In this document: positions 16,659 through 24,964 of the stretch, piece after piece
Layout of the letters: every line of letters begins with the position of its first letter
Position numbering within the stretch: position 1 is the stretch's first letter
From: Dyadobacter bucti
GTDB taxonomy: Bacteria > Bacteroidota > Bacteroidia > Cytophagales > Spirosomataceae
Length of the DNA stretch: 64,000 bases
Direction: 5' to 3'
Assembly: GCF_005869225.1 (NCBI RefSeq)
Contig: NZ_SWFP01000003.1
Span: 1 to 64,000, forward strand
Position numbers and translations under genes: made by a program
Notes under the pieces: model-generated
The model's input: only the letters and a program-made list of their open reading frames with translations
Told to the model about the DNA's origin: nothing
The model's database searches: none

Positions 16659-16934
16659 TCATCGGTCTAAATCTTTATCGGGATCTCTATCTGGGACATG
16701 AGTTGGTTCAGGTGAATTATAATCTGCCTGCTTGTCTTGCAGACGGGAAGGGCGCAGCGACCTTAGCTGTTCAACCATATATTCACGCCTGCCATCCTGT
16801 ATGCCCGTCAATCTAGAGCTTTTACCCTTGGCTCGCGATAGTTGTTCGGCAAGTTCCGGCATATGTTGTGCAATGACATAGCCCTCATTGAAGCCTTTGA
16901 GATAATCGGGATCGATGGTTTCGTCGTTTTCCAT
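16659..16934 (-). CDS. Hypothetical small polar protein, 91 aa
   Basis: The product starts MENDETIDPDYLKGFNEGYVIAQHMPELAEQL, a likely pair of helices, then a basic stretch (LRSLRPSRLQDKQAD) and an acidic end (DRDPDKDLDR). It is two bases downstream of the small helix-turn-helix gene on the same strand, so the two are almost certainly one operon. Its stop codon abuts that of the convergent charged-protein gene. I do not recognise the family. Confidence 0.55.
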   Translation of the reverse strand: MENDETIDPDYLKGFNEGYVIAQHMPELAEQLSRAKGKSSRLTGIQDGRREYMVEQLRSLRPSRLQDKQADYNSPEPTHVPDRDPDKDLDR

Positions 16935-16936
16935 TG

Positions 16937-17206
16937 TTAAAAAGTGTTGCGGGCGTTCTTGTCTAAATACTCCTCAATAGAATTCCGGTCATAAAGAATG
17001 ATTTTCTTTTGTGGCTGGGAAAAGCGGATTTTCCCTTCATCGCGTAGCTTCTGTAAAGTCGTTTTTGATTTGATATTCAGTAGTTGCATGGCCTGATCAT
17101 CTGATAGCCATTTCTCTTTTTTTCTATCATTTGTATCTTTGAGCCGCACCACAACCTCTTCAATTAAAGTGTAGAAAGCAGCTTCTTCAAGACAGATAAC
17201 CTGCAT
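16937..17206 (-). CDS. Small helix-turn-helix DNA-binding protein, 89 aa
   Basis: Residues about 33-80 form an excisionase/HTH_17-type domain: WLSDDQAMQLLNIKSKTTLQKLRDEGKI, then the wing FSQPQKKIILYDRNSIEEYLDK. The N-terminal 30 residues form a helix (FYTLIEEVVVRLKDTNDRK). Proteins of exactly this build are common in Bacteroidota integrated elements, beside mobilization genes or integrases. It is transcribed in the same direction as the FRG-DUF262 pair, 23 bases after it, and before the 91-aa gene. It could regulate transfer or excision. Confidence 0.8.
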   Translation of the reverse strand: MQVICLEEAAFYTLIEEVVVRLKDTNDRKKEKWLSDDQAMQLLNIKSKTTLQKLRDEGKIRFSQPQKKIILYDRNSIEEYLDKNARNTF

Positions 17207-17229
17207 ATTTTCAAATCAACTTATTAATA

Positions 17230-18312
17230 TTAATTCCTCTCTAAGTCGCTTCTATAAGCTACGCCTAGGAATTCACAAAGAATTCGCGTACGCTCTCTAA
17301 TCGAGTATGCATCATTCGTTCCTTGCTGTGACAGTCGATCAAATTCAAGATAGTCGTAATTCGCGTTTGTTATATCTTGTTCCGCTGCTCTCTTGTTATC
17401 AGAGAGCACTCCGAAAAATTGCAATAGACGTTGTCTCGTAACTAAATTTATTTCGTTATTCTCTATGGCGAGTTTTACAACAAGATAGTATATTGTTACA
17501 ACTGATTGCGACCTGAGTAATACATCGGCTATTGAAAAAATATCTGACATCGCCCGAACGACTTGCAGTGACGCATTAAAATATGGCTCTACCTCTTCGA
17601 AATTTTGACCTTTAAAATTTGAAACCATCTTGTCTAAATATGGTTTTTTAGTATCCAAAAGCCTACCTGAGTGGTAGCTATACTCTATGAATAGAAAACG
17701 CGTAGCCACCTCACGGTGCTGGTATCGTTTATTTGAAAATTTTACGAGCTCTTTAAAGAAAGGCTCCTCAGCAAGTTTTCTGATGGCAGTAGCCATTGGG
17801 CCTCCAAGTGCGTTTCTTTTTTCTGCTGCATTCAGTGGTACTGCTTCATTCAGTCTAGAAAACATGTCCTCGATTAATTCTATATCACTTGTTTCAACCA
17901 GAACTATTGGGAGAACATAAGAGTCGAATCTTACCCTTAGTCTAGGAAATTCCTTAGCGAGGTCGCTGTATGTCAATCCTCTAGCTTCAAGGGTTTCATC
18001 TGAAAGTAAAATAAAGTCGTTACTCAATGGAAACGCTCCATCCATAAAGCCCCACACAGCCTCAATTCTTTGTCTACCATCAATTATTGAATAATCATAA
18101 TTTTCTTCTCCGGCATTTTTTGGTAATAAATGAAAATATAATTTCGGAATGTCATAGTCATTTAAAATGGAATCAATTAATAATTGCTTTTTCTCTCTTG
18201 TCCATACCTCTCCATTTCTCTGATATTCTGGATTTGTATTTATGAACTCCTTCTCAGAATTAATTCGGAGAATAGTACTATTGGGCATTGGATATGTCTT
18301 AATTGTTGCCAT
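17230..18312 (-). CDS. DUF262 (GmrS/ParB-like) protein of FRG-DUF262 pair
   Basis: This 360-residue protein has the DUF262 hallmarks: the NPEYQRNGEVW segment (about 27-37) and the nucleotide-associated motif IIDGRQR (76-82). The same fold forms the GmrS part of the type IV GmrSD restriction enzyme, where DUF262 hydrolyses nucleotides and controls DNA cleavage. The C-terminal half is helical (RLLQFFGVLSDNKRAAEQ). The DUF1524/HNH nuclease domain of GmrD is absent here and in the neighbours. It begins one base after the FRG gene stop codon, so the two products are probably made together. Low GC and position at the element end suggest cargo, perhaps a defence system. Confidence 0.85.
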   Translation of the reverse strand: MATIKTYPMPNSTILRINSEKEFINTNPEYQRNGEVWTREKKQLLIDSILNDYDIPKLYFHLLPKNAGEENYDYSIIDGRQRIEAVWGFMDGAFPLSNDFILLSDETLEARGLTYSDLAKEFPRLRVRFDSYVLPIVLVETSDIELIEDMFSRLNEAVPLNAAEKRNALGGPMATAIRKLAEEPFFKELVKFSNKRYQHREVATRFLFIEYSYHSGRLLDTKKPYLDKMVSNFKGQNFEEVEPYFNASLQVVRAMSDIFSIADVLLRSQSVVTIYYLVVKLAIENNEINLVTRQRLLQFFGVLSDNKRAAEQDITNANYDYLEFDRLSQQGTNDAYSIRERTRILCEFLGVAYRSDLERN

Positions 18313-18313
18313 T

Positions 18314-19048
18314 TTATAGTAGGTTAGCAGCTAAACTTTCTAATTCAGGGAATAGTTGAAACTTGTTATACCCTAGTAGCTTGAGTTCTCTCAAAATATT
18401 ATCCTTTGACGCGCTCGGGATAACATACCGCCAAATATGATCAGCACTACCGCCTAAGCGAAGGTTATTGATAAAAGTGTTTTCTCTGTGGCTAATAGTA
18501 AATACACCCTTTTGAGCTTGCATTCTCTGACTATTTCTAGGAGCTATTGCGGCCATTGGATCTAATGACGTTTTGCTTTCGGCCGCAATTGTACTGGGAA
18601 TGTACGGAGCTAACTGCGGATCTTCAAACGACGGGATCTCGAAATCATAAACGGATCGGTATCGGCTGATTTTATTGAGTTCAGTTGGCAGAAGGACCCA
18701 CAAACACCCGTCTTCGGCTAGCTCTGTTGTTGCAAAATATAAAGACACCAAGGGGCTTTCGGACCAGTCTAACAGGCGGGTTGGAACTCCGTAGTGCTGC
18801 ATCAAAAAGAGCCAATCGAATTCAGATTTGGGCTGATGGTTAATAATTAAAGATGCATCTTGTTTGAACCTTGTAAAATAGTGAGTTTCTGGTATTTGGT
18901 TTCCTCCTCGTAAAAGCTTTGGTTCCAAATTCCACAGCTGGTTTGTCTGGCCTCTGAACCAAACCGGGCCGGCATAGATGTCGATGTGAGCTTGTAACTT
19001 TTCAATTAATTCACTTACTGAATGTATCGGCTCGTCAGGATATTTCAT
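18314..19048 (-). CDS. FRG domain-containing protein of FRG-DUF262 pair
   Basis: The 244-residue protein carries both conserved parts of the FRG domain: the name-giving VWFRGQTNQLWNLEPKLLR (about 29-47) and LMQHYGVPTRLLDWSESPLVSLYFAT (about 82-107). FRG domains have no proven activity but are found alone or in multi-domain proteins in accessory and phage-defence islands. It is the first gene of a two-gene unit with the DUF262 protein. Its start codon overlaps the stop of a possible 23-codon upstream frame (19045-19116), and a weak ribosome binding site is seen. Being the last gene before the tRNA, it is a classical position for cargo. Confidence 0.85.
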   Translation of the reverse strand: MKYPDEPIHSVSELIEKLQAHIDIYAGPVWFRGQTNQLWNLEPKLLRGGNQIPETHYFTRFKQDASLIINHQPKSEFDWLFLMQHYGVPTRLLDWSESPLVSLYFATTELAEDGCLWVLLPTELNKISRYRSVYDFEIPSFEDPQLAPYIPSTIAAESKTSLDPMAAIAPRNSQRMQAQKGVFTISHRENTFINNLRLGGSADHIWRYVIPSASKDNILRELKLLGYNKFQLFPELESLAANLL

Positions 19049-19196
19049 TTGCTCATGAGGGTTGAGTAATGACTTTTTTGCTTTTGGTCAATATCGGAAG
19101 AAATATGCAAGATCATTGTATCAAGCCCAAAGACTTATTAATCAGAGCCTGAATGGTAGGTGCTTTATTAGGTTGTTGTACCTATGTTGTACCAAC

Positions 19197-19232
19197 AAAA
19201 AAGCAGTCACAAACCAAAGTTTATAACTGCTT
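19197..19232 (-). terminator. Terminator of the tRNA-Gly/tRNA-Leu transcript
   Basis: On the minus strand the arms AAGCAGT and ACTGCTT (19226-19232 and 19201-19207) with inner pairs AAAC/GTTT form a hairpin that is followed by a run of T (19202 down to 19197). It starts about ten bases after the tRNA-Leu 3' end, as expected for a factor-independent terminator. Confidence 0.75.
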
Positions 19233-19241
19233 GATAATCAG

Positions 19242-19327
19242 TACCGGGGACGGGAATCGAACCCGTACGAGCGTTTCGGCTCACAGGATTTTAAGTCCTG
19301 CGTGTCTACCAGTTCCACCACCCCGGC
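19242..19327 (-). tRNA. tRNA-Leu (anticodon UAA)
   Basis: The 86-nt gene folds with acceptor stem GCCGGGG/CCCCGGT and discriminator A, a D arm containing GGTGGAACTGGTAGACAC, anticodon loop CTTAAAA giving UAA, a long variable arm typical of class II leucine tRNAs, and the T arm CGGGTTCGATTCCCG. The CCA end is not encoded. Its 3' end faces the mobile element on the left, a common integration arrangement. Confidence 0.97.
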
Positions 19328-19396
19328 ATTAGCCATTGTTGATTACGCTGGCACTTATGAGAAAAAAAGCACCGTTTCCGGTGCTTATGTTCTCTG

Positions 19397-19469
19397 AGCG
19401 AAAGACGGGGTTCGAACCCGCGACCTCGACCTTGGCAAGGTCGCGCTCTACCAGCTGAGCTACTTTCGC
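19397..19469 (-). tRNA. tRNA-Gly (anticodon GCC)
   Basis: This 73-nt gene has acceptor stem GCGAAAG/CTTTCGC, D arm GCTCAGCTGGTAGAGC, anticodon loop TTGCCAA giving GCC, and the T arm GCGGGTTCGAACCCCGT. The CCA end is not encoded. It lies 69 bases upstream of tRNA-Leu on the same strand, and both are probably processed from a single transcript. Confidence 0.97.
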
Positions 19470-19846
19470 ATAACCTTTTTCGATTATGGTGGTGCAAATG
19501 TAGGTAGCTGATCTATTTGACGCAAGTATTCTTAGTAAATATTTTATAAAAAGATCTCTGATTTTGATTAACAAATTGTAAATCATCAGGGTTATAGATG
19601 TAAGTTTTTTTTCAGATCTTCAGAAGATGAGGCCGTTTCCCAGGCCTGGATGAAGAATGCGTCGATTCAGCTTAGTCTATGATTTAATTTATTGGAAAAT
19701 ACAGTCCGCCGTCCATACCAATTAATTTAAGCACCCTATATTTTGATTACCTTTGCTGCTTTGACAAGAATGGTTTTATCCAGGACGGAGTAATCGTAAA
19801 TCTGGTCCTGCTCAATTATAGTATAAATTTTAAAGAGAGATTTTTC
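19470..19846. other. Intergenic region upstream of the TerC-family gene
   Basis: It contains the tRNA promoter region (minus strand) and the leader of the next gene, and no coding signal. A GGCCGTTTCCCAGGCC palindrome-like stretch lies near 19631. TerC-family genes are sometimes controlled by the manganese yybP-ykoY riboswitch, but I do not see its conserved core here. Confidence 0.4.
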
Positions 19847-20920
19847 ATGTTTTCAAACGAGGTCCTGTTTTTCGGTGGTTTTATATTGGTTATAAGCATC
19901 ATGCTTCTCCTGGATCTGGGGGTTTTCAACAAGAAAGATCATGTCGTGAAGTTCGGAGAGGCGGCCGCTTGGACAGTTGCCTGGATTTTTTTAGCACTGG
20001 TGTTCTATGTTATCATCAATACACACGGAGATCTTGTTCACGGCGTCGATAATTACGCGCAGCTAGAGGCGATCAAGACGAAGTATGCGTCTCATCTGAC
20101 ATTGATTCCGGGCAATTTCGAGGAAAGCCTCGAGATTTACCGAAGGAATATGTCGCTGGAATTTATTACAGGTTATCTGCTGGAGTATGCGCTTTCTGTC
20201 GATAATATTTTCGTCATTATCTTGATTTTCTCGTCATTTGGAGTAAGGCCGAAATATTTTAAAAAAGTGCTTTTCTGGGGCGTTTTGGGCGCCATAGTGA
20301 TGCGTTTCATATTTATTTTTCTAGGTTCGGCGCTAATGCAGCGCTTTGAGTGGATCATCTATATTTTCGGTCTGCTGCTGGTTTATCAGGGAGGGAAAAT
20401 ATTTTTTGAAAAGGGCGACGATGAAAAGATCGATCCAGCAAAACATCCGGTTGTGCGTTTTGCATCCAAGTACCTTCCCGTATTCCCCCGCTACGTGAGA
20501 GAACATTTTTTTGTATTGAAAAAAGGCAAATGGCTGGTAACCCCGCTGTTCGTAGTTGTTCTGATCGTTGAATTTACTGACCTGATTTTTGCGGTTGATT
20601 CGGTCCCTGCCGTTTTTTCCGTTACAAAAGACCCCTACGTAGTTTTCTTTTCAAATATTTTTGCCATTATGGGCCTGCGCTCCATGTTCTTCTTCCTGAG
20701 TAACATCATGGGCCTTTTCCGATTCCTGAAATACGGTCTTGGTGTGCTATTGGTGTTTATAGGAGGAAAAATGCTTGCGCACGTACAGCTGGAAGCGATC
20801 GGATTTGAAACTGTGTATTCTCTGTATGTGATCCTCGGAATATTGGCAGTGAGTATATTGGCATCGGTACTTATCCCTGAAAAAAAGGAAGCGCCAGAGG
20901 AAGCTTTGTCCAATAGTTAA
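19847..20920 (+). CDS. TerC/Alx-family integral membrane protein
   Basis: The 357-residue protein has about eight membrane spans and the TerC family core: LLLDLGVFNKKDHVVKFGEAAAWTVAWI (about 20-50), EYALSVDNIFVIILIFSSFGVRP (acidic and polar residues within a span, about 113-135) and VEFTDLIFAVDSVPAVFSVT (about 243-265). TerC/Alx proteins are linked to manganese export and to tellurite-resistance clusters. No ter cluster genes are nearby, so metal homeostasis is the more likely role. It is the first gene on the backbone side of the tRNAs and is followed after 24 bases by the helicase gene. Confidence 0.93.
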   Translation: MFSNEVLFFGGFILVISIMLLLDLGVFNKKDHVVKFGEAAAWTVAWIFLALVFYVIINTHGDLVHGVDNYAQLEAIKTKYASHLTLIPGNFEESLEIYRRNMSLEFITGYLLEYALSVDNIFVIILIFSSFGVRPKYFKKVLFWGVLGAIVMRFIFIFLGSALMQRFEWIIYIFGLLLVYQGGKIFFEKGDDEKIDPAKHPVVRFASKYLPVFPRYVREHFFVLKKGKWLVTPLFVVVLIVEFTDLIFAVDSVPAVFSVTKDPYVVFFSNIFAIMGLRSMFFFLSNIMGLFRFLKYGLGVLLVFIGGKMLAHVQLEAIGFETVYSLYVILGILAVSILASVLIPEKKEAPEEALSNS

Positions 20921-20944
20921 GCAATCGTGAGCGTTTGAGTATCT

Positions 20945-23900
20945 ATGAATCGGATTCTGAAGGCTTACCTGAAACGGCTTACCAACCTTAGCAGTCGCAA
21001 CAAATCATTACTACTGACCAGTTTATCTGCAGAGCAGTTCCTGGATTTACATGATACGGATTTCCTTCTGGGGAAATCTTCTATGGAACTGATCAGGCAG
21101 CTGGTGCAGCGAAAAAGCAGGATCGTACTTTGCGATGTGTTGGATCCGCGGTTTGAGAAGGTAAACGAAGTGAGCAAGAGGCTTAGGAAAATCGCCCGGA
21201 CTGAGCACTTTATCGAGGAGGAGAGAGGATCACGGGATTTGTATGTCGGATATCCTTTCGTAAAAGGCAAACTTGCCGATGGTACGCCAATTCACGCCCC
21301 GCTGCTTTTTTTCCCGGTGACATTATTGATGGAGAAGGAACAATGGTGCCTTTCGGAACGGGAAGAGAGTGCAATCCATTTCAATCAGAGCTTCGCCCTG
21401 GCCTACGCTCATTTTAATGAATCTCCGATTACCGACGATGTCTTCGAAAAGTCATTTGAAGAATTTTCCAAAGACCTGCTGGAATTCCGGACGCAGCTAT
21501 ATGAGTGGTTAAAGGAATCTCCATTTAAAATCAATTTCAATCAGCAGCTTTTTGAAGAAACACTGCAGCCATTTCAAACGCAAAAAAGCTCCGAACTTCA
21601 ACTAAACGAGAAGAACGGTGAGCTGAAACTATTCCCCGAAGCTGTGCTGGGAATTTTCCCGCAGGCGGGCTCTTACCTTGTTCCTGATTACAATGCTTTG
21701 CTGGCAAGCCTCGAAGACGGACCTGTCAGGATTCCGTTGATCGGGAATGATGTAGAAAATAGCGATGTGCTGGCCGGAGAAGAAAATCTTGTAACAAAAC
21801 GCCCGCAGATAGTCAGGGAGGAAGAGATGCTGACGCCTTTTCCAATGGACGAATCCCAGGAAGAAATTATCCTCGCCGTAAAATCCGGGAAATCTTTGGT
21901 CGTTCAGGGCCCACCGGGCAGTGGCAAGTCACAGCTGATTTGTAATCTCATGGCTGACTTTGCTTCGAAAGGCAAAAGGGTACTTTTGGTATGCCAAAAG
22001 CGAGCGGCACTGGATGTCGTATATCGACGCCTTGAAACCATTGGTATGGGCAACTTCGTGGCGCTCATCCATGATTTCAAGAACGACAGGCCGGCATTAT
22101 ATCATCAGCTCGCGTCTCAAATTGAAAAGGTTGAGGAATACAGACAACAAAATTATAGTCTGGATGCAGTTTTTCTTGAAAGACAATTTACCCAGGAAAG
22201 TCGCGGTATTGATAAAACCGTGGAGGATCTGGAAGTTTTCAGGAAAGCACTTTTTGACGAAACGGAATGCGGGGTCAGTGTTAAGGAACTCTATCTGACA
22301 AGTGATCAAAAAGCACCTTCCATCGATGTCCGCAGTTTTTTTAGGTCTTTCCGGATCGATAGCTACGAAAACTTTCTCAGACGTCTCAAAGTATATGCGG
22401 CTTATACCCTGCACATCCGGGCAGATCACGCGTGGGCGGTGCGGAGAAGTTTTGCGGGACTTGGCATCGCTGAGCTGCGGAGTATGGAAGATATGTTCTC
22501 GGACTGGCCAGAGGCTTATGTGAAGCAGATGCGATGGTTTGAAAGTCTGACAGGCCTTCCGGGGGAAGCTGGTTTTCTTGCAAACCGCAGGGAAGTAACG
22601 GAGCGTTTGCACAACATTTTTGAGCTGATCCAGGATGATATCACCTTCGGATTATTCAAAACATATATTGACAGCAACCGGAATGGGATCGAGAGACTGG
22701 CATTTATCAGACAAACGACGGATACTCTGGAGGGATTTATAGCTGAAGATGGGATTGAGCTGACAACCGATAAATCGGAGATCAGTATGATTATTCCATC
22801 GTTAAGAAAAGCCATAGAGGCTAAACAGTCGGCCATATCAGGGAAATGGTGGGATTTGTTTGGGAAAGAGAAAAAGGAAATTGAGAAAATAGCCAGGAAC
22901 AATAATCTCTCGACCTCGGCGGAAGATCTTTCAAAACTTGAATCGAAGATCAGGAATCGTACTGAACTGGAAAGCTGGCTTGAAAACCGTCACCTTGCTT
23001 ATGCTTCGGCTTACTTTAAAGATACTTCGCTATCGGCGGAAGAATATTTGGGTTTTTTCCGGCGGGCGGAGTCGGCAGCAGATGCCGTAGTGAGAGCATC
23101 GATCAATCCCTGGTTTCAGGTGATTTTCTCGGTTGCCGGACAGTCAGAGACATGCGGGGTTTTTGGAAGTATTGTTACCGATCTGATTAAATGGCTGGGC
23201 GTATGGGATCAGCTTGAAAAAGCGATGGCTCCTTATCTTCTCGCGGATCAGATTCAGGCATTGATACAGGAGCCTGAAATACAAAGTGGCCTTTTCCTGA
23301 ATTCTTTGCGGAAGGATTTCGATTCGCTGGTTGACATGGACCGGTTATGGGAAGAAATGAGTGCTATCGAGCAGGACGCGACAAGATTACTGATTACAGC
23401 GAGTAGAAAAAATAATTTCACCAGACCGGAACAAATTCTGAATCTGTTTGAAAATAGCATAAGACTGGCGTGGATTGAGCATATTGAAACGAAGTATCCG
23501 CATCTGAGATCCGTAACTTCTCTGAAAATGAGGCAATGGGAAGAGCAGCTTCAGAAAAGCGTAAGTGAAAAGCAGAAGCTCAGCAGCGATATCACGGGCA
23601 TCAAACTAAGAGAATCCACGTATCAGGATATAGAAAAAAACAGGCTGGGCAACAGGATTACTTACCGGGAACTGGGACATCAGGTAACTAAAAAAAGAAA
23701 GATCTGGCCGATCAGGAAGCTCGTTGAAAACTACACGGACGAGGTTTTTGCTATGGTACCGTGCTGGATGGCATCGCCCGAAGCAGTTTCGGCAATTTTT
23801 CCGATGCAGGAAGGCTTGTTCGATCTGGTCATTTTCGACGAAGCATCTCAATGTTATGCTGAGTATGGATTGCCTGCTGCATTTCGGGGGCGTCAGGTTG

Positions 23901-24964
23901 TTGTTACAGGTGATAGCAAGCAGCTTGCCCCGAATGATCTTTACAAAATCAGGTATGAGGAAAAAAGAGAGGAAGAGGAATATTCTGCTGCTCTTGAAAT
24001 AGAGTCGCTATTGGATTTGTCTGCTCAGTCCCTGGATCAATATCAGCTAAGGGGGCATTACCGCAGCTTGTCACTGGATCTGATCGAATTTTCCAACCAT
24101 CATTTTTACAAGAACTCACTGCGGCTGCTTCCGGATTTCAACAAAATAAATAGTTCGGAACCTGGTATCCGGTATATCAAAACTGACGGAATCTGGAAGA
24201 ATAACACCAATCTGACAGAGGTGGAAAAGGTAATAGAACTTGTGAGGGAACATGGTATTTCAGACAAGAGTATCGGGGTCGTTACCTTCAATTTTTATCA
24301 GCAGCAGGCGATTCAGGATGGATTGGAAAGGGAGGGGGTGACGGCTACGGACCTGTTTGTAAAGAACATCGAAAATGTACAGGGAGACGAAAGGGACATT
24401 ATTATTTTCTCAATGGGCTATGCTCCGGATGAAAAAGGGAAAGTGGCGATGCAATTTGGGAGCCTTAACGGGCAGGGAGGGGAAAACAGGCTCAATGTGG
24501 CTGTAACAAGAGCGCGGGAACGTATTTTCTTTGTTACCAGTCTCTGGCCATCGCAACTTATGACTGATCAGAGTACCAATGCAGGCCCTAAATTGTTGAA
24601 GGCCTATTTGCAATATGCAATGGAAGTATCGGAAGGGAAATTCACGCCAAAGCCATTCTCAAACAGTCGGCTGAAGTCAAAATGGCTTCTAAAAGACCGG
24701 TTGATCGGCCTTGATGATGAGTTCGAAAAGGAACTGCCTTTCAGTGACCTGACGGTAAAAAAAGAAGGGGTATATAAAGGTTTGGTGTTGACGGATGATG
24801 ATTTGTATCATCATAGTAAATCGTCAAAAGAACCACACGCTTATCTACCCCTTCTACTGCGACAAAAGAACTGGCCTTTCCGGCGTTTTTACAGTCGCGA
24901 AATTTGGTCAGGATCGCTTGACCAGCTGGGATTACAGCTCTCTGATCCGGATGTTTCTGAATGA
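20945..24964 (+). CDS. Large UPF1-like superfamily 1 helicase (DUF4011-type N terminus)
   Basis: The protein is 1339 residues long. The N-terminal about 200 residues (YLKRLTNLSSRNKSLLL, ELIRQLVQRKSRIVL) match the DUF4011-type region seen before such helicases. The ATPase has Walker A VVQGPPGSGKSQ (about 318-330), a long helical insertion of more than 500 residues, Walker B LVIFDEASQC (about 960-970), and the C-terminal helicase motifs GVVTFNFYQQQAI, VQGDERDIIIFSMGY and RLNVAVTRARERIFFVT. Relatives act on DNA or RNA and some are defence-linked; the role here is not known. It follows terC by 24 bases and its end overlaps the convergent DUF1080 gene by 33 bases. Confidence 0.88.
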   Translation: MNRILKAYLKRLTNLSSRNKSLLLTSLSAEQFLDLHDTDFLLGKSSMELIRQLVQRKSRIVLCDVLDPRFEKVNEVSKRLRKIARTEHFIEEERGSRDLYVGYPFVKGKLADGTPIHAPLLFFPVTLLMEKEQWCLSEREESAIHFNQSFALAYAHFNESPITDDVFEKSFEEFSKDLLEFRTQLYEWLKESPFKINFNQQLFEETLQPFQTQKSSELQLNEKNGELKLFPEAVLGIFPQAGSYLVPDYNALLASLEDGPVRIPLIGNDVENSDVLAGEENLVTKRPQIVREEEMLTPFPMDESQEEIILAVKSGKSLVVQGPPGSGKSQLICNLMADFASKGKRVLLVCQKRAALDVVYRRLETIGMGNFVALIHDFKNDRPALYHQLASQIEKVEEYRQQNYSLDAVFLERQFTQESRGIDKTVEDLEVFRKALFDETECGVSVKELYLTSDQKAPSIDVRSFFRSFRIDSYENFLRRLKVYAAYTLHIRADHAWAVRRSFAGLGIAELRSMEDMFSDWPEAYVKQMRWFESLTGLPGEAGFLANRREVTERLHNIFELIQDDITFGLFKTYIDSNRNGIERLAFIRQTTDTLEGFIAEDGIELTTDKSEISMIIPSLRKAIEAKQSAISGKWWDLFGKEKKEIEKIARNNNLSTSAEDLSKLESKIRNRTELESWLENRHLAYASAYFKDTSLSAEEYLGFFRRAESAADAVVRASINPWFQVIFSVAGQSETCGVFGSIVTDLIKWLGVWDQLEKAMAPYLLADQIQALIQEPEIQSGLFLNSLRKDFDSLVDMDRLWEEMSAIEQDATRLLITASRKNNFTRPEQILNLFENSIRLAWIEHIETKYPHLRSVTSLKMRQWEEQLQKSVSEKQKLSSDITGIKLRESTYQDIEKNRLGNRITYRELGHQVTKKRKIWPIRKLVENYTDEVFAMVPCWMASPEAVSAIFPMQEGLFDLVIFDEASQCYAEYGLPAAFRGRQVVVTGDSKQLAPNDLYKIRYEEKREEEEYSAALEIESLLDLSAQSLDQYQLRGHYRSLSLDLIEFSNHHFYKNSLRLLPDFNKINSSEPGIRYIKTDGIWKNNTNLTEVEKVIELVREHGISDKSIGVVTFNFYQQQAIQDGLEREGVTATDLFVKNIENVQGDERDIIIFSMGYAPDEKGKVAMQFGSLNGQGGENRLNVAVTRARERIFFVTSLWPSQLMTDQSTNAGPKLLKAYLQYAMEVSEGKFTPKPFSNSRLKSKWLLKDRLIGLDDEFEKELPFSDLTVKKEGVYKGLVLTDDDLYHHSKSSKEPHAYLPLLLRQKNWPFRRFYSREIWSGSLDQLGLQLSDPDVSE

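Larger units (their letters stand above)
1..19196. mobile_element. Integrated mobilizable element (partial; left end outside window)
   Basis: The interval holds a MobF relaxase, a split coupling ATPase, an ArdC-like antirestriction protein, a Toprim primase-like protein, small helix-turn-helix proteins and cargo of lower GC, and it stops next to a tRNA-Leu gene whose 3' end faces it. Those gene types are typical of conjugative or mobilizable elements. No integrase and no VirB/Tra mating-pair genes are visible, so it is either mobilized in trans or its remaining parts lie left of position 1. The right limit is placed at the tRNA terminator. I found no copy of the tRNA-Leu 3' end near the left edge that would mark a second attachment site, so the extent is inferred. 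Confidence 0.6.

Noticed and set aside
17230..19048. Complete GmrSD type IV restriction enzyme
   Set aside because: Only the DUF262 part is present; no DUF1524 or HNH motif is found in either gene of the pair.
19306..19586. Minus-strand frames over the tRNA genes
   Set aside because: They are chance open frames across tRNA-Gly and tRNA-Leu.
19470..19846. yybP-ykoY manganese riboswitch before the TerC gene
   Set aside because: The conserved core and paired elements of that riboswitch are not visible.
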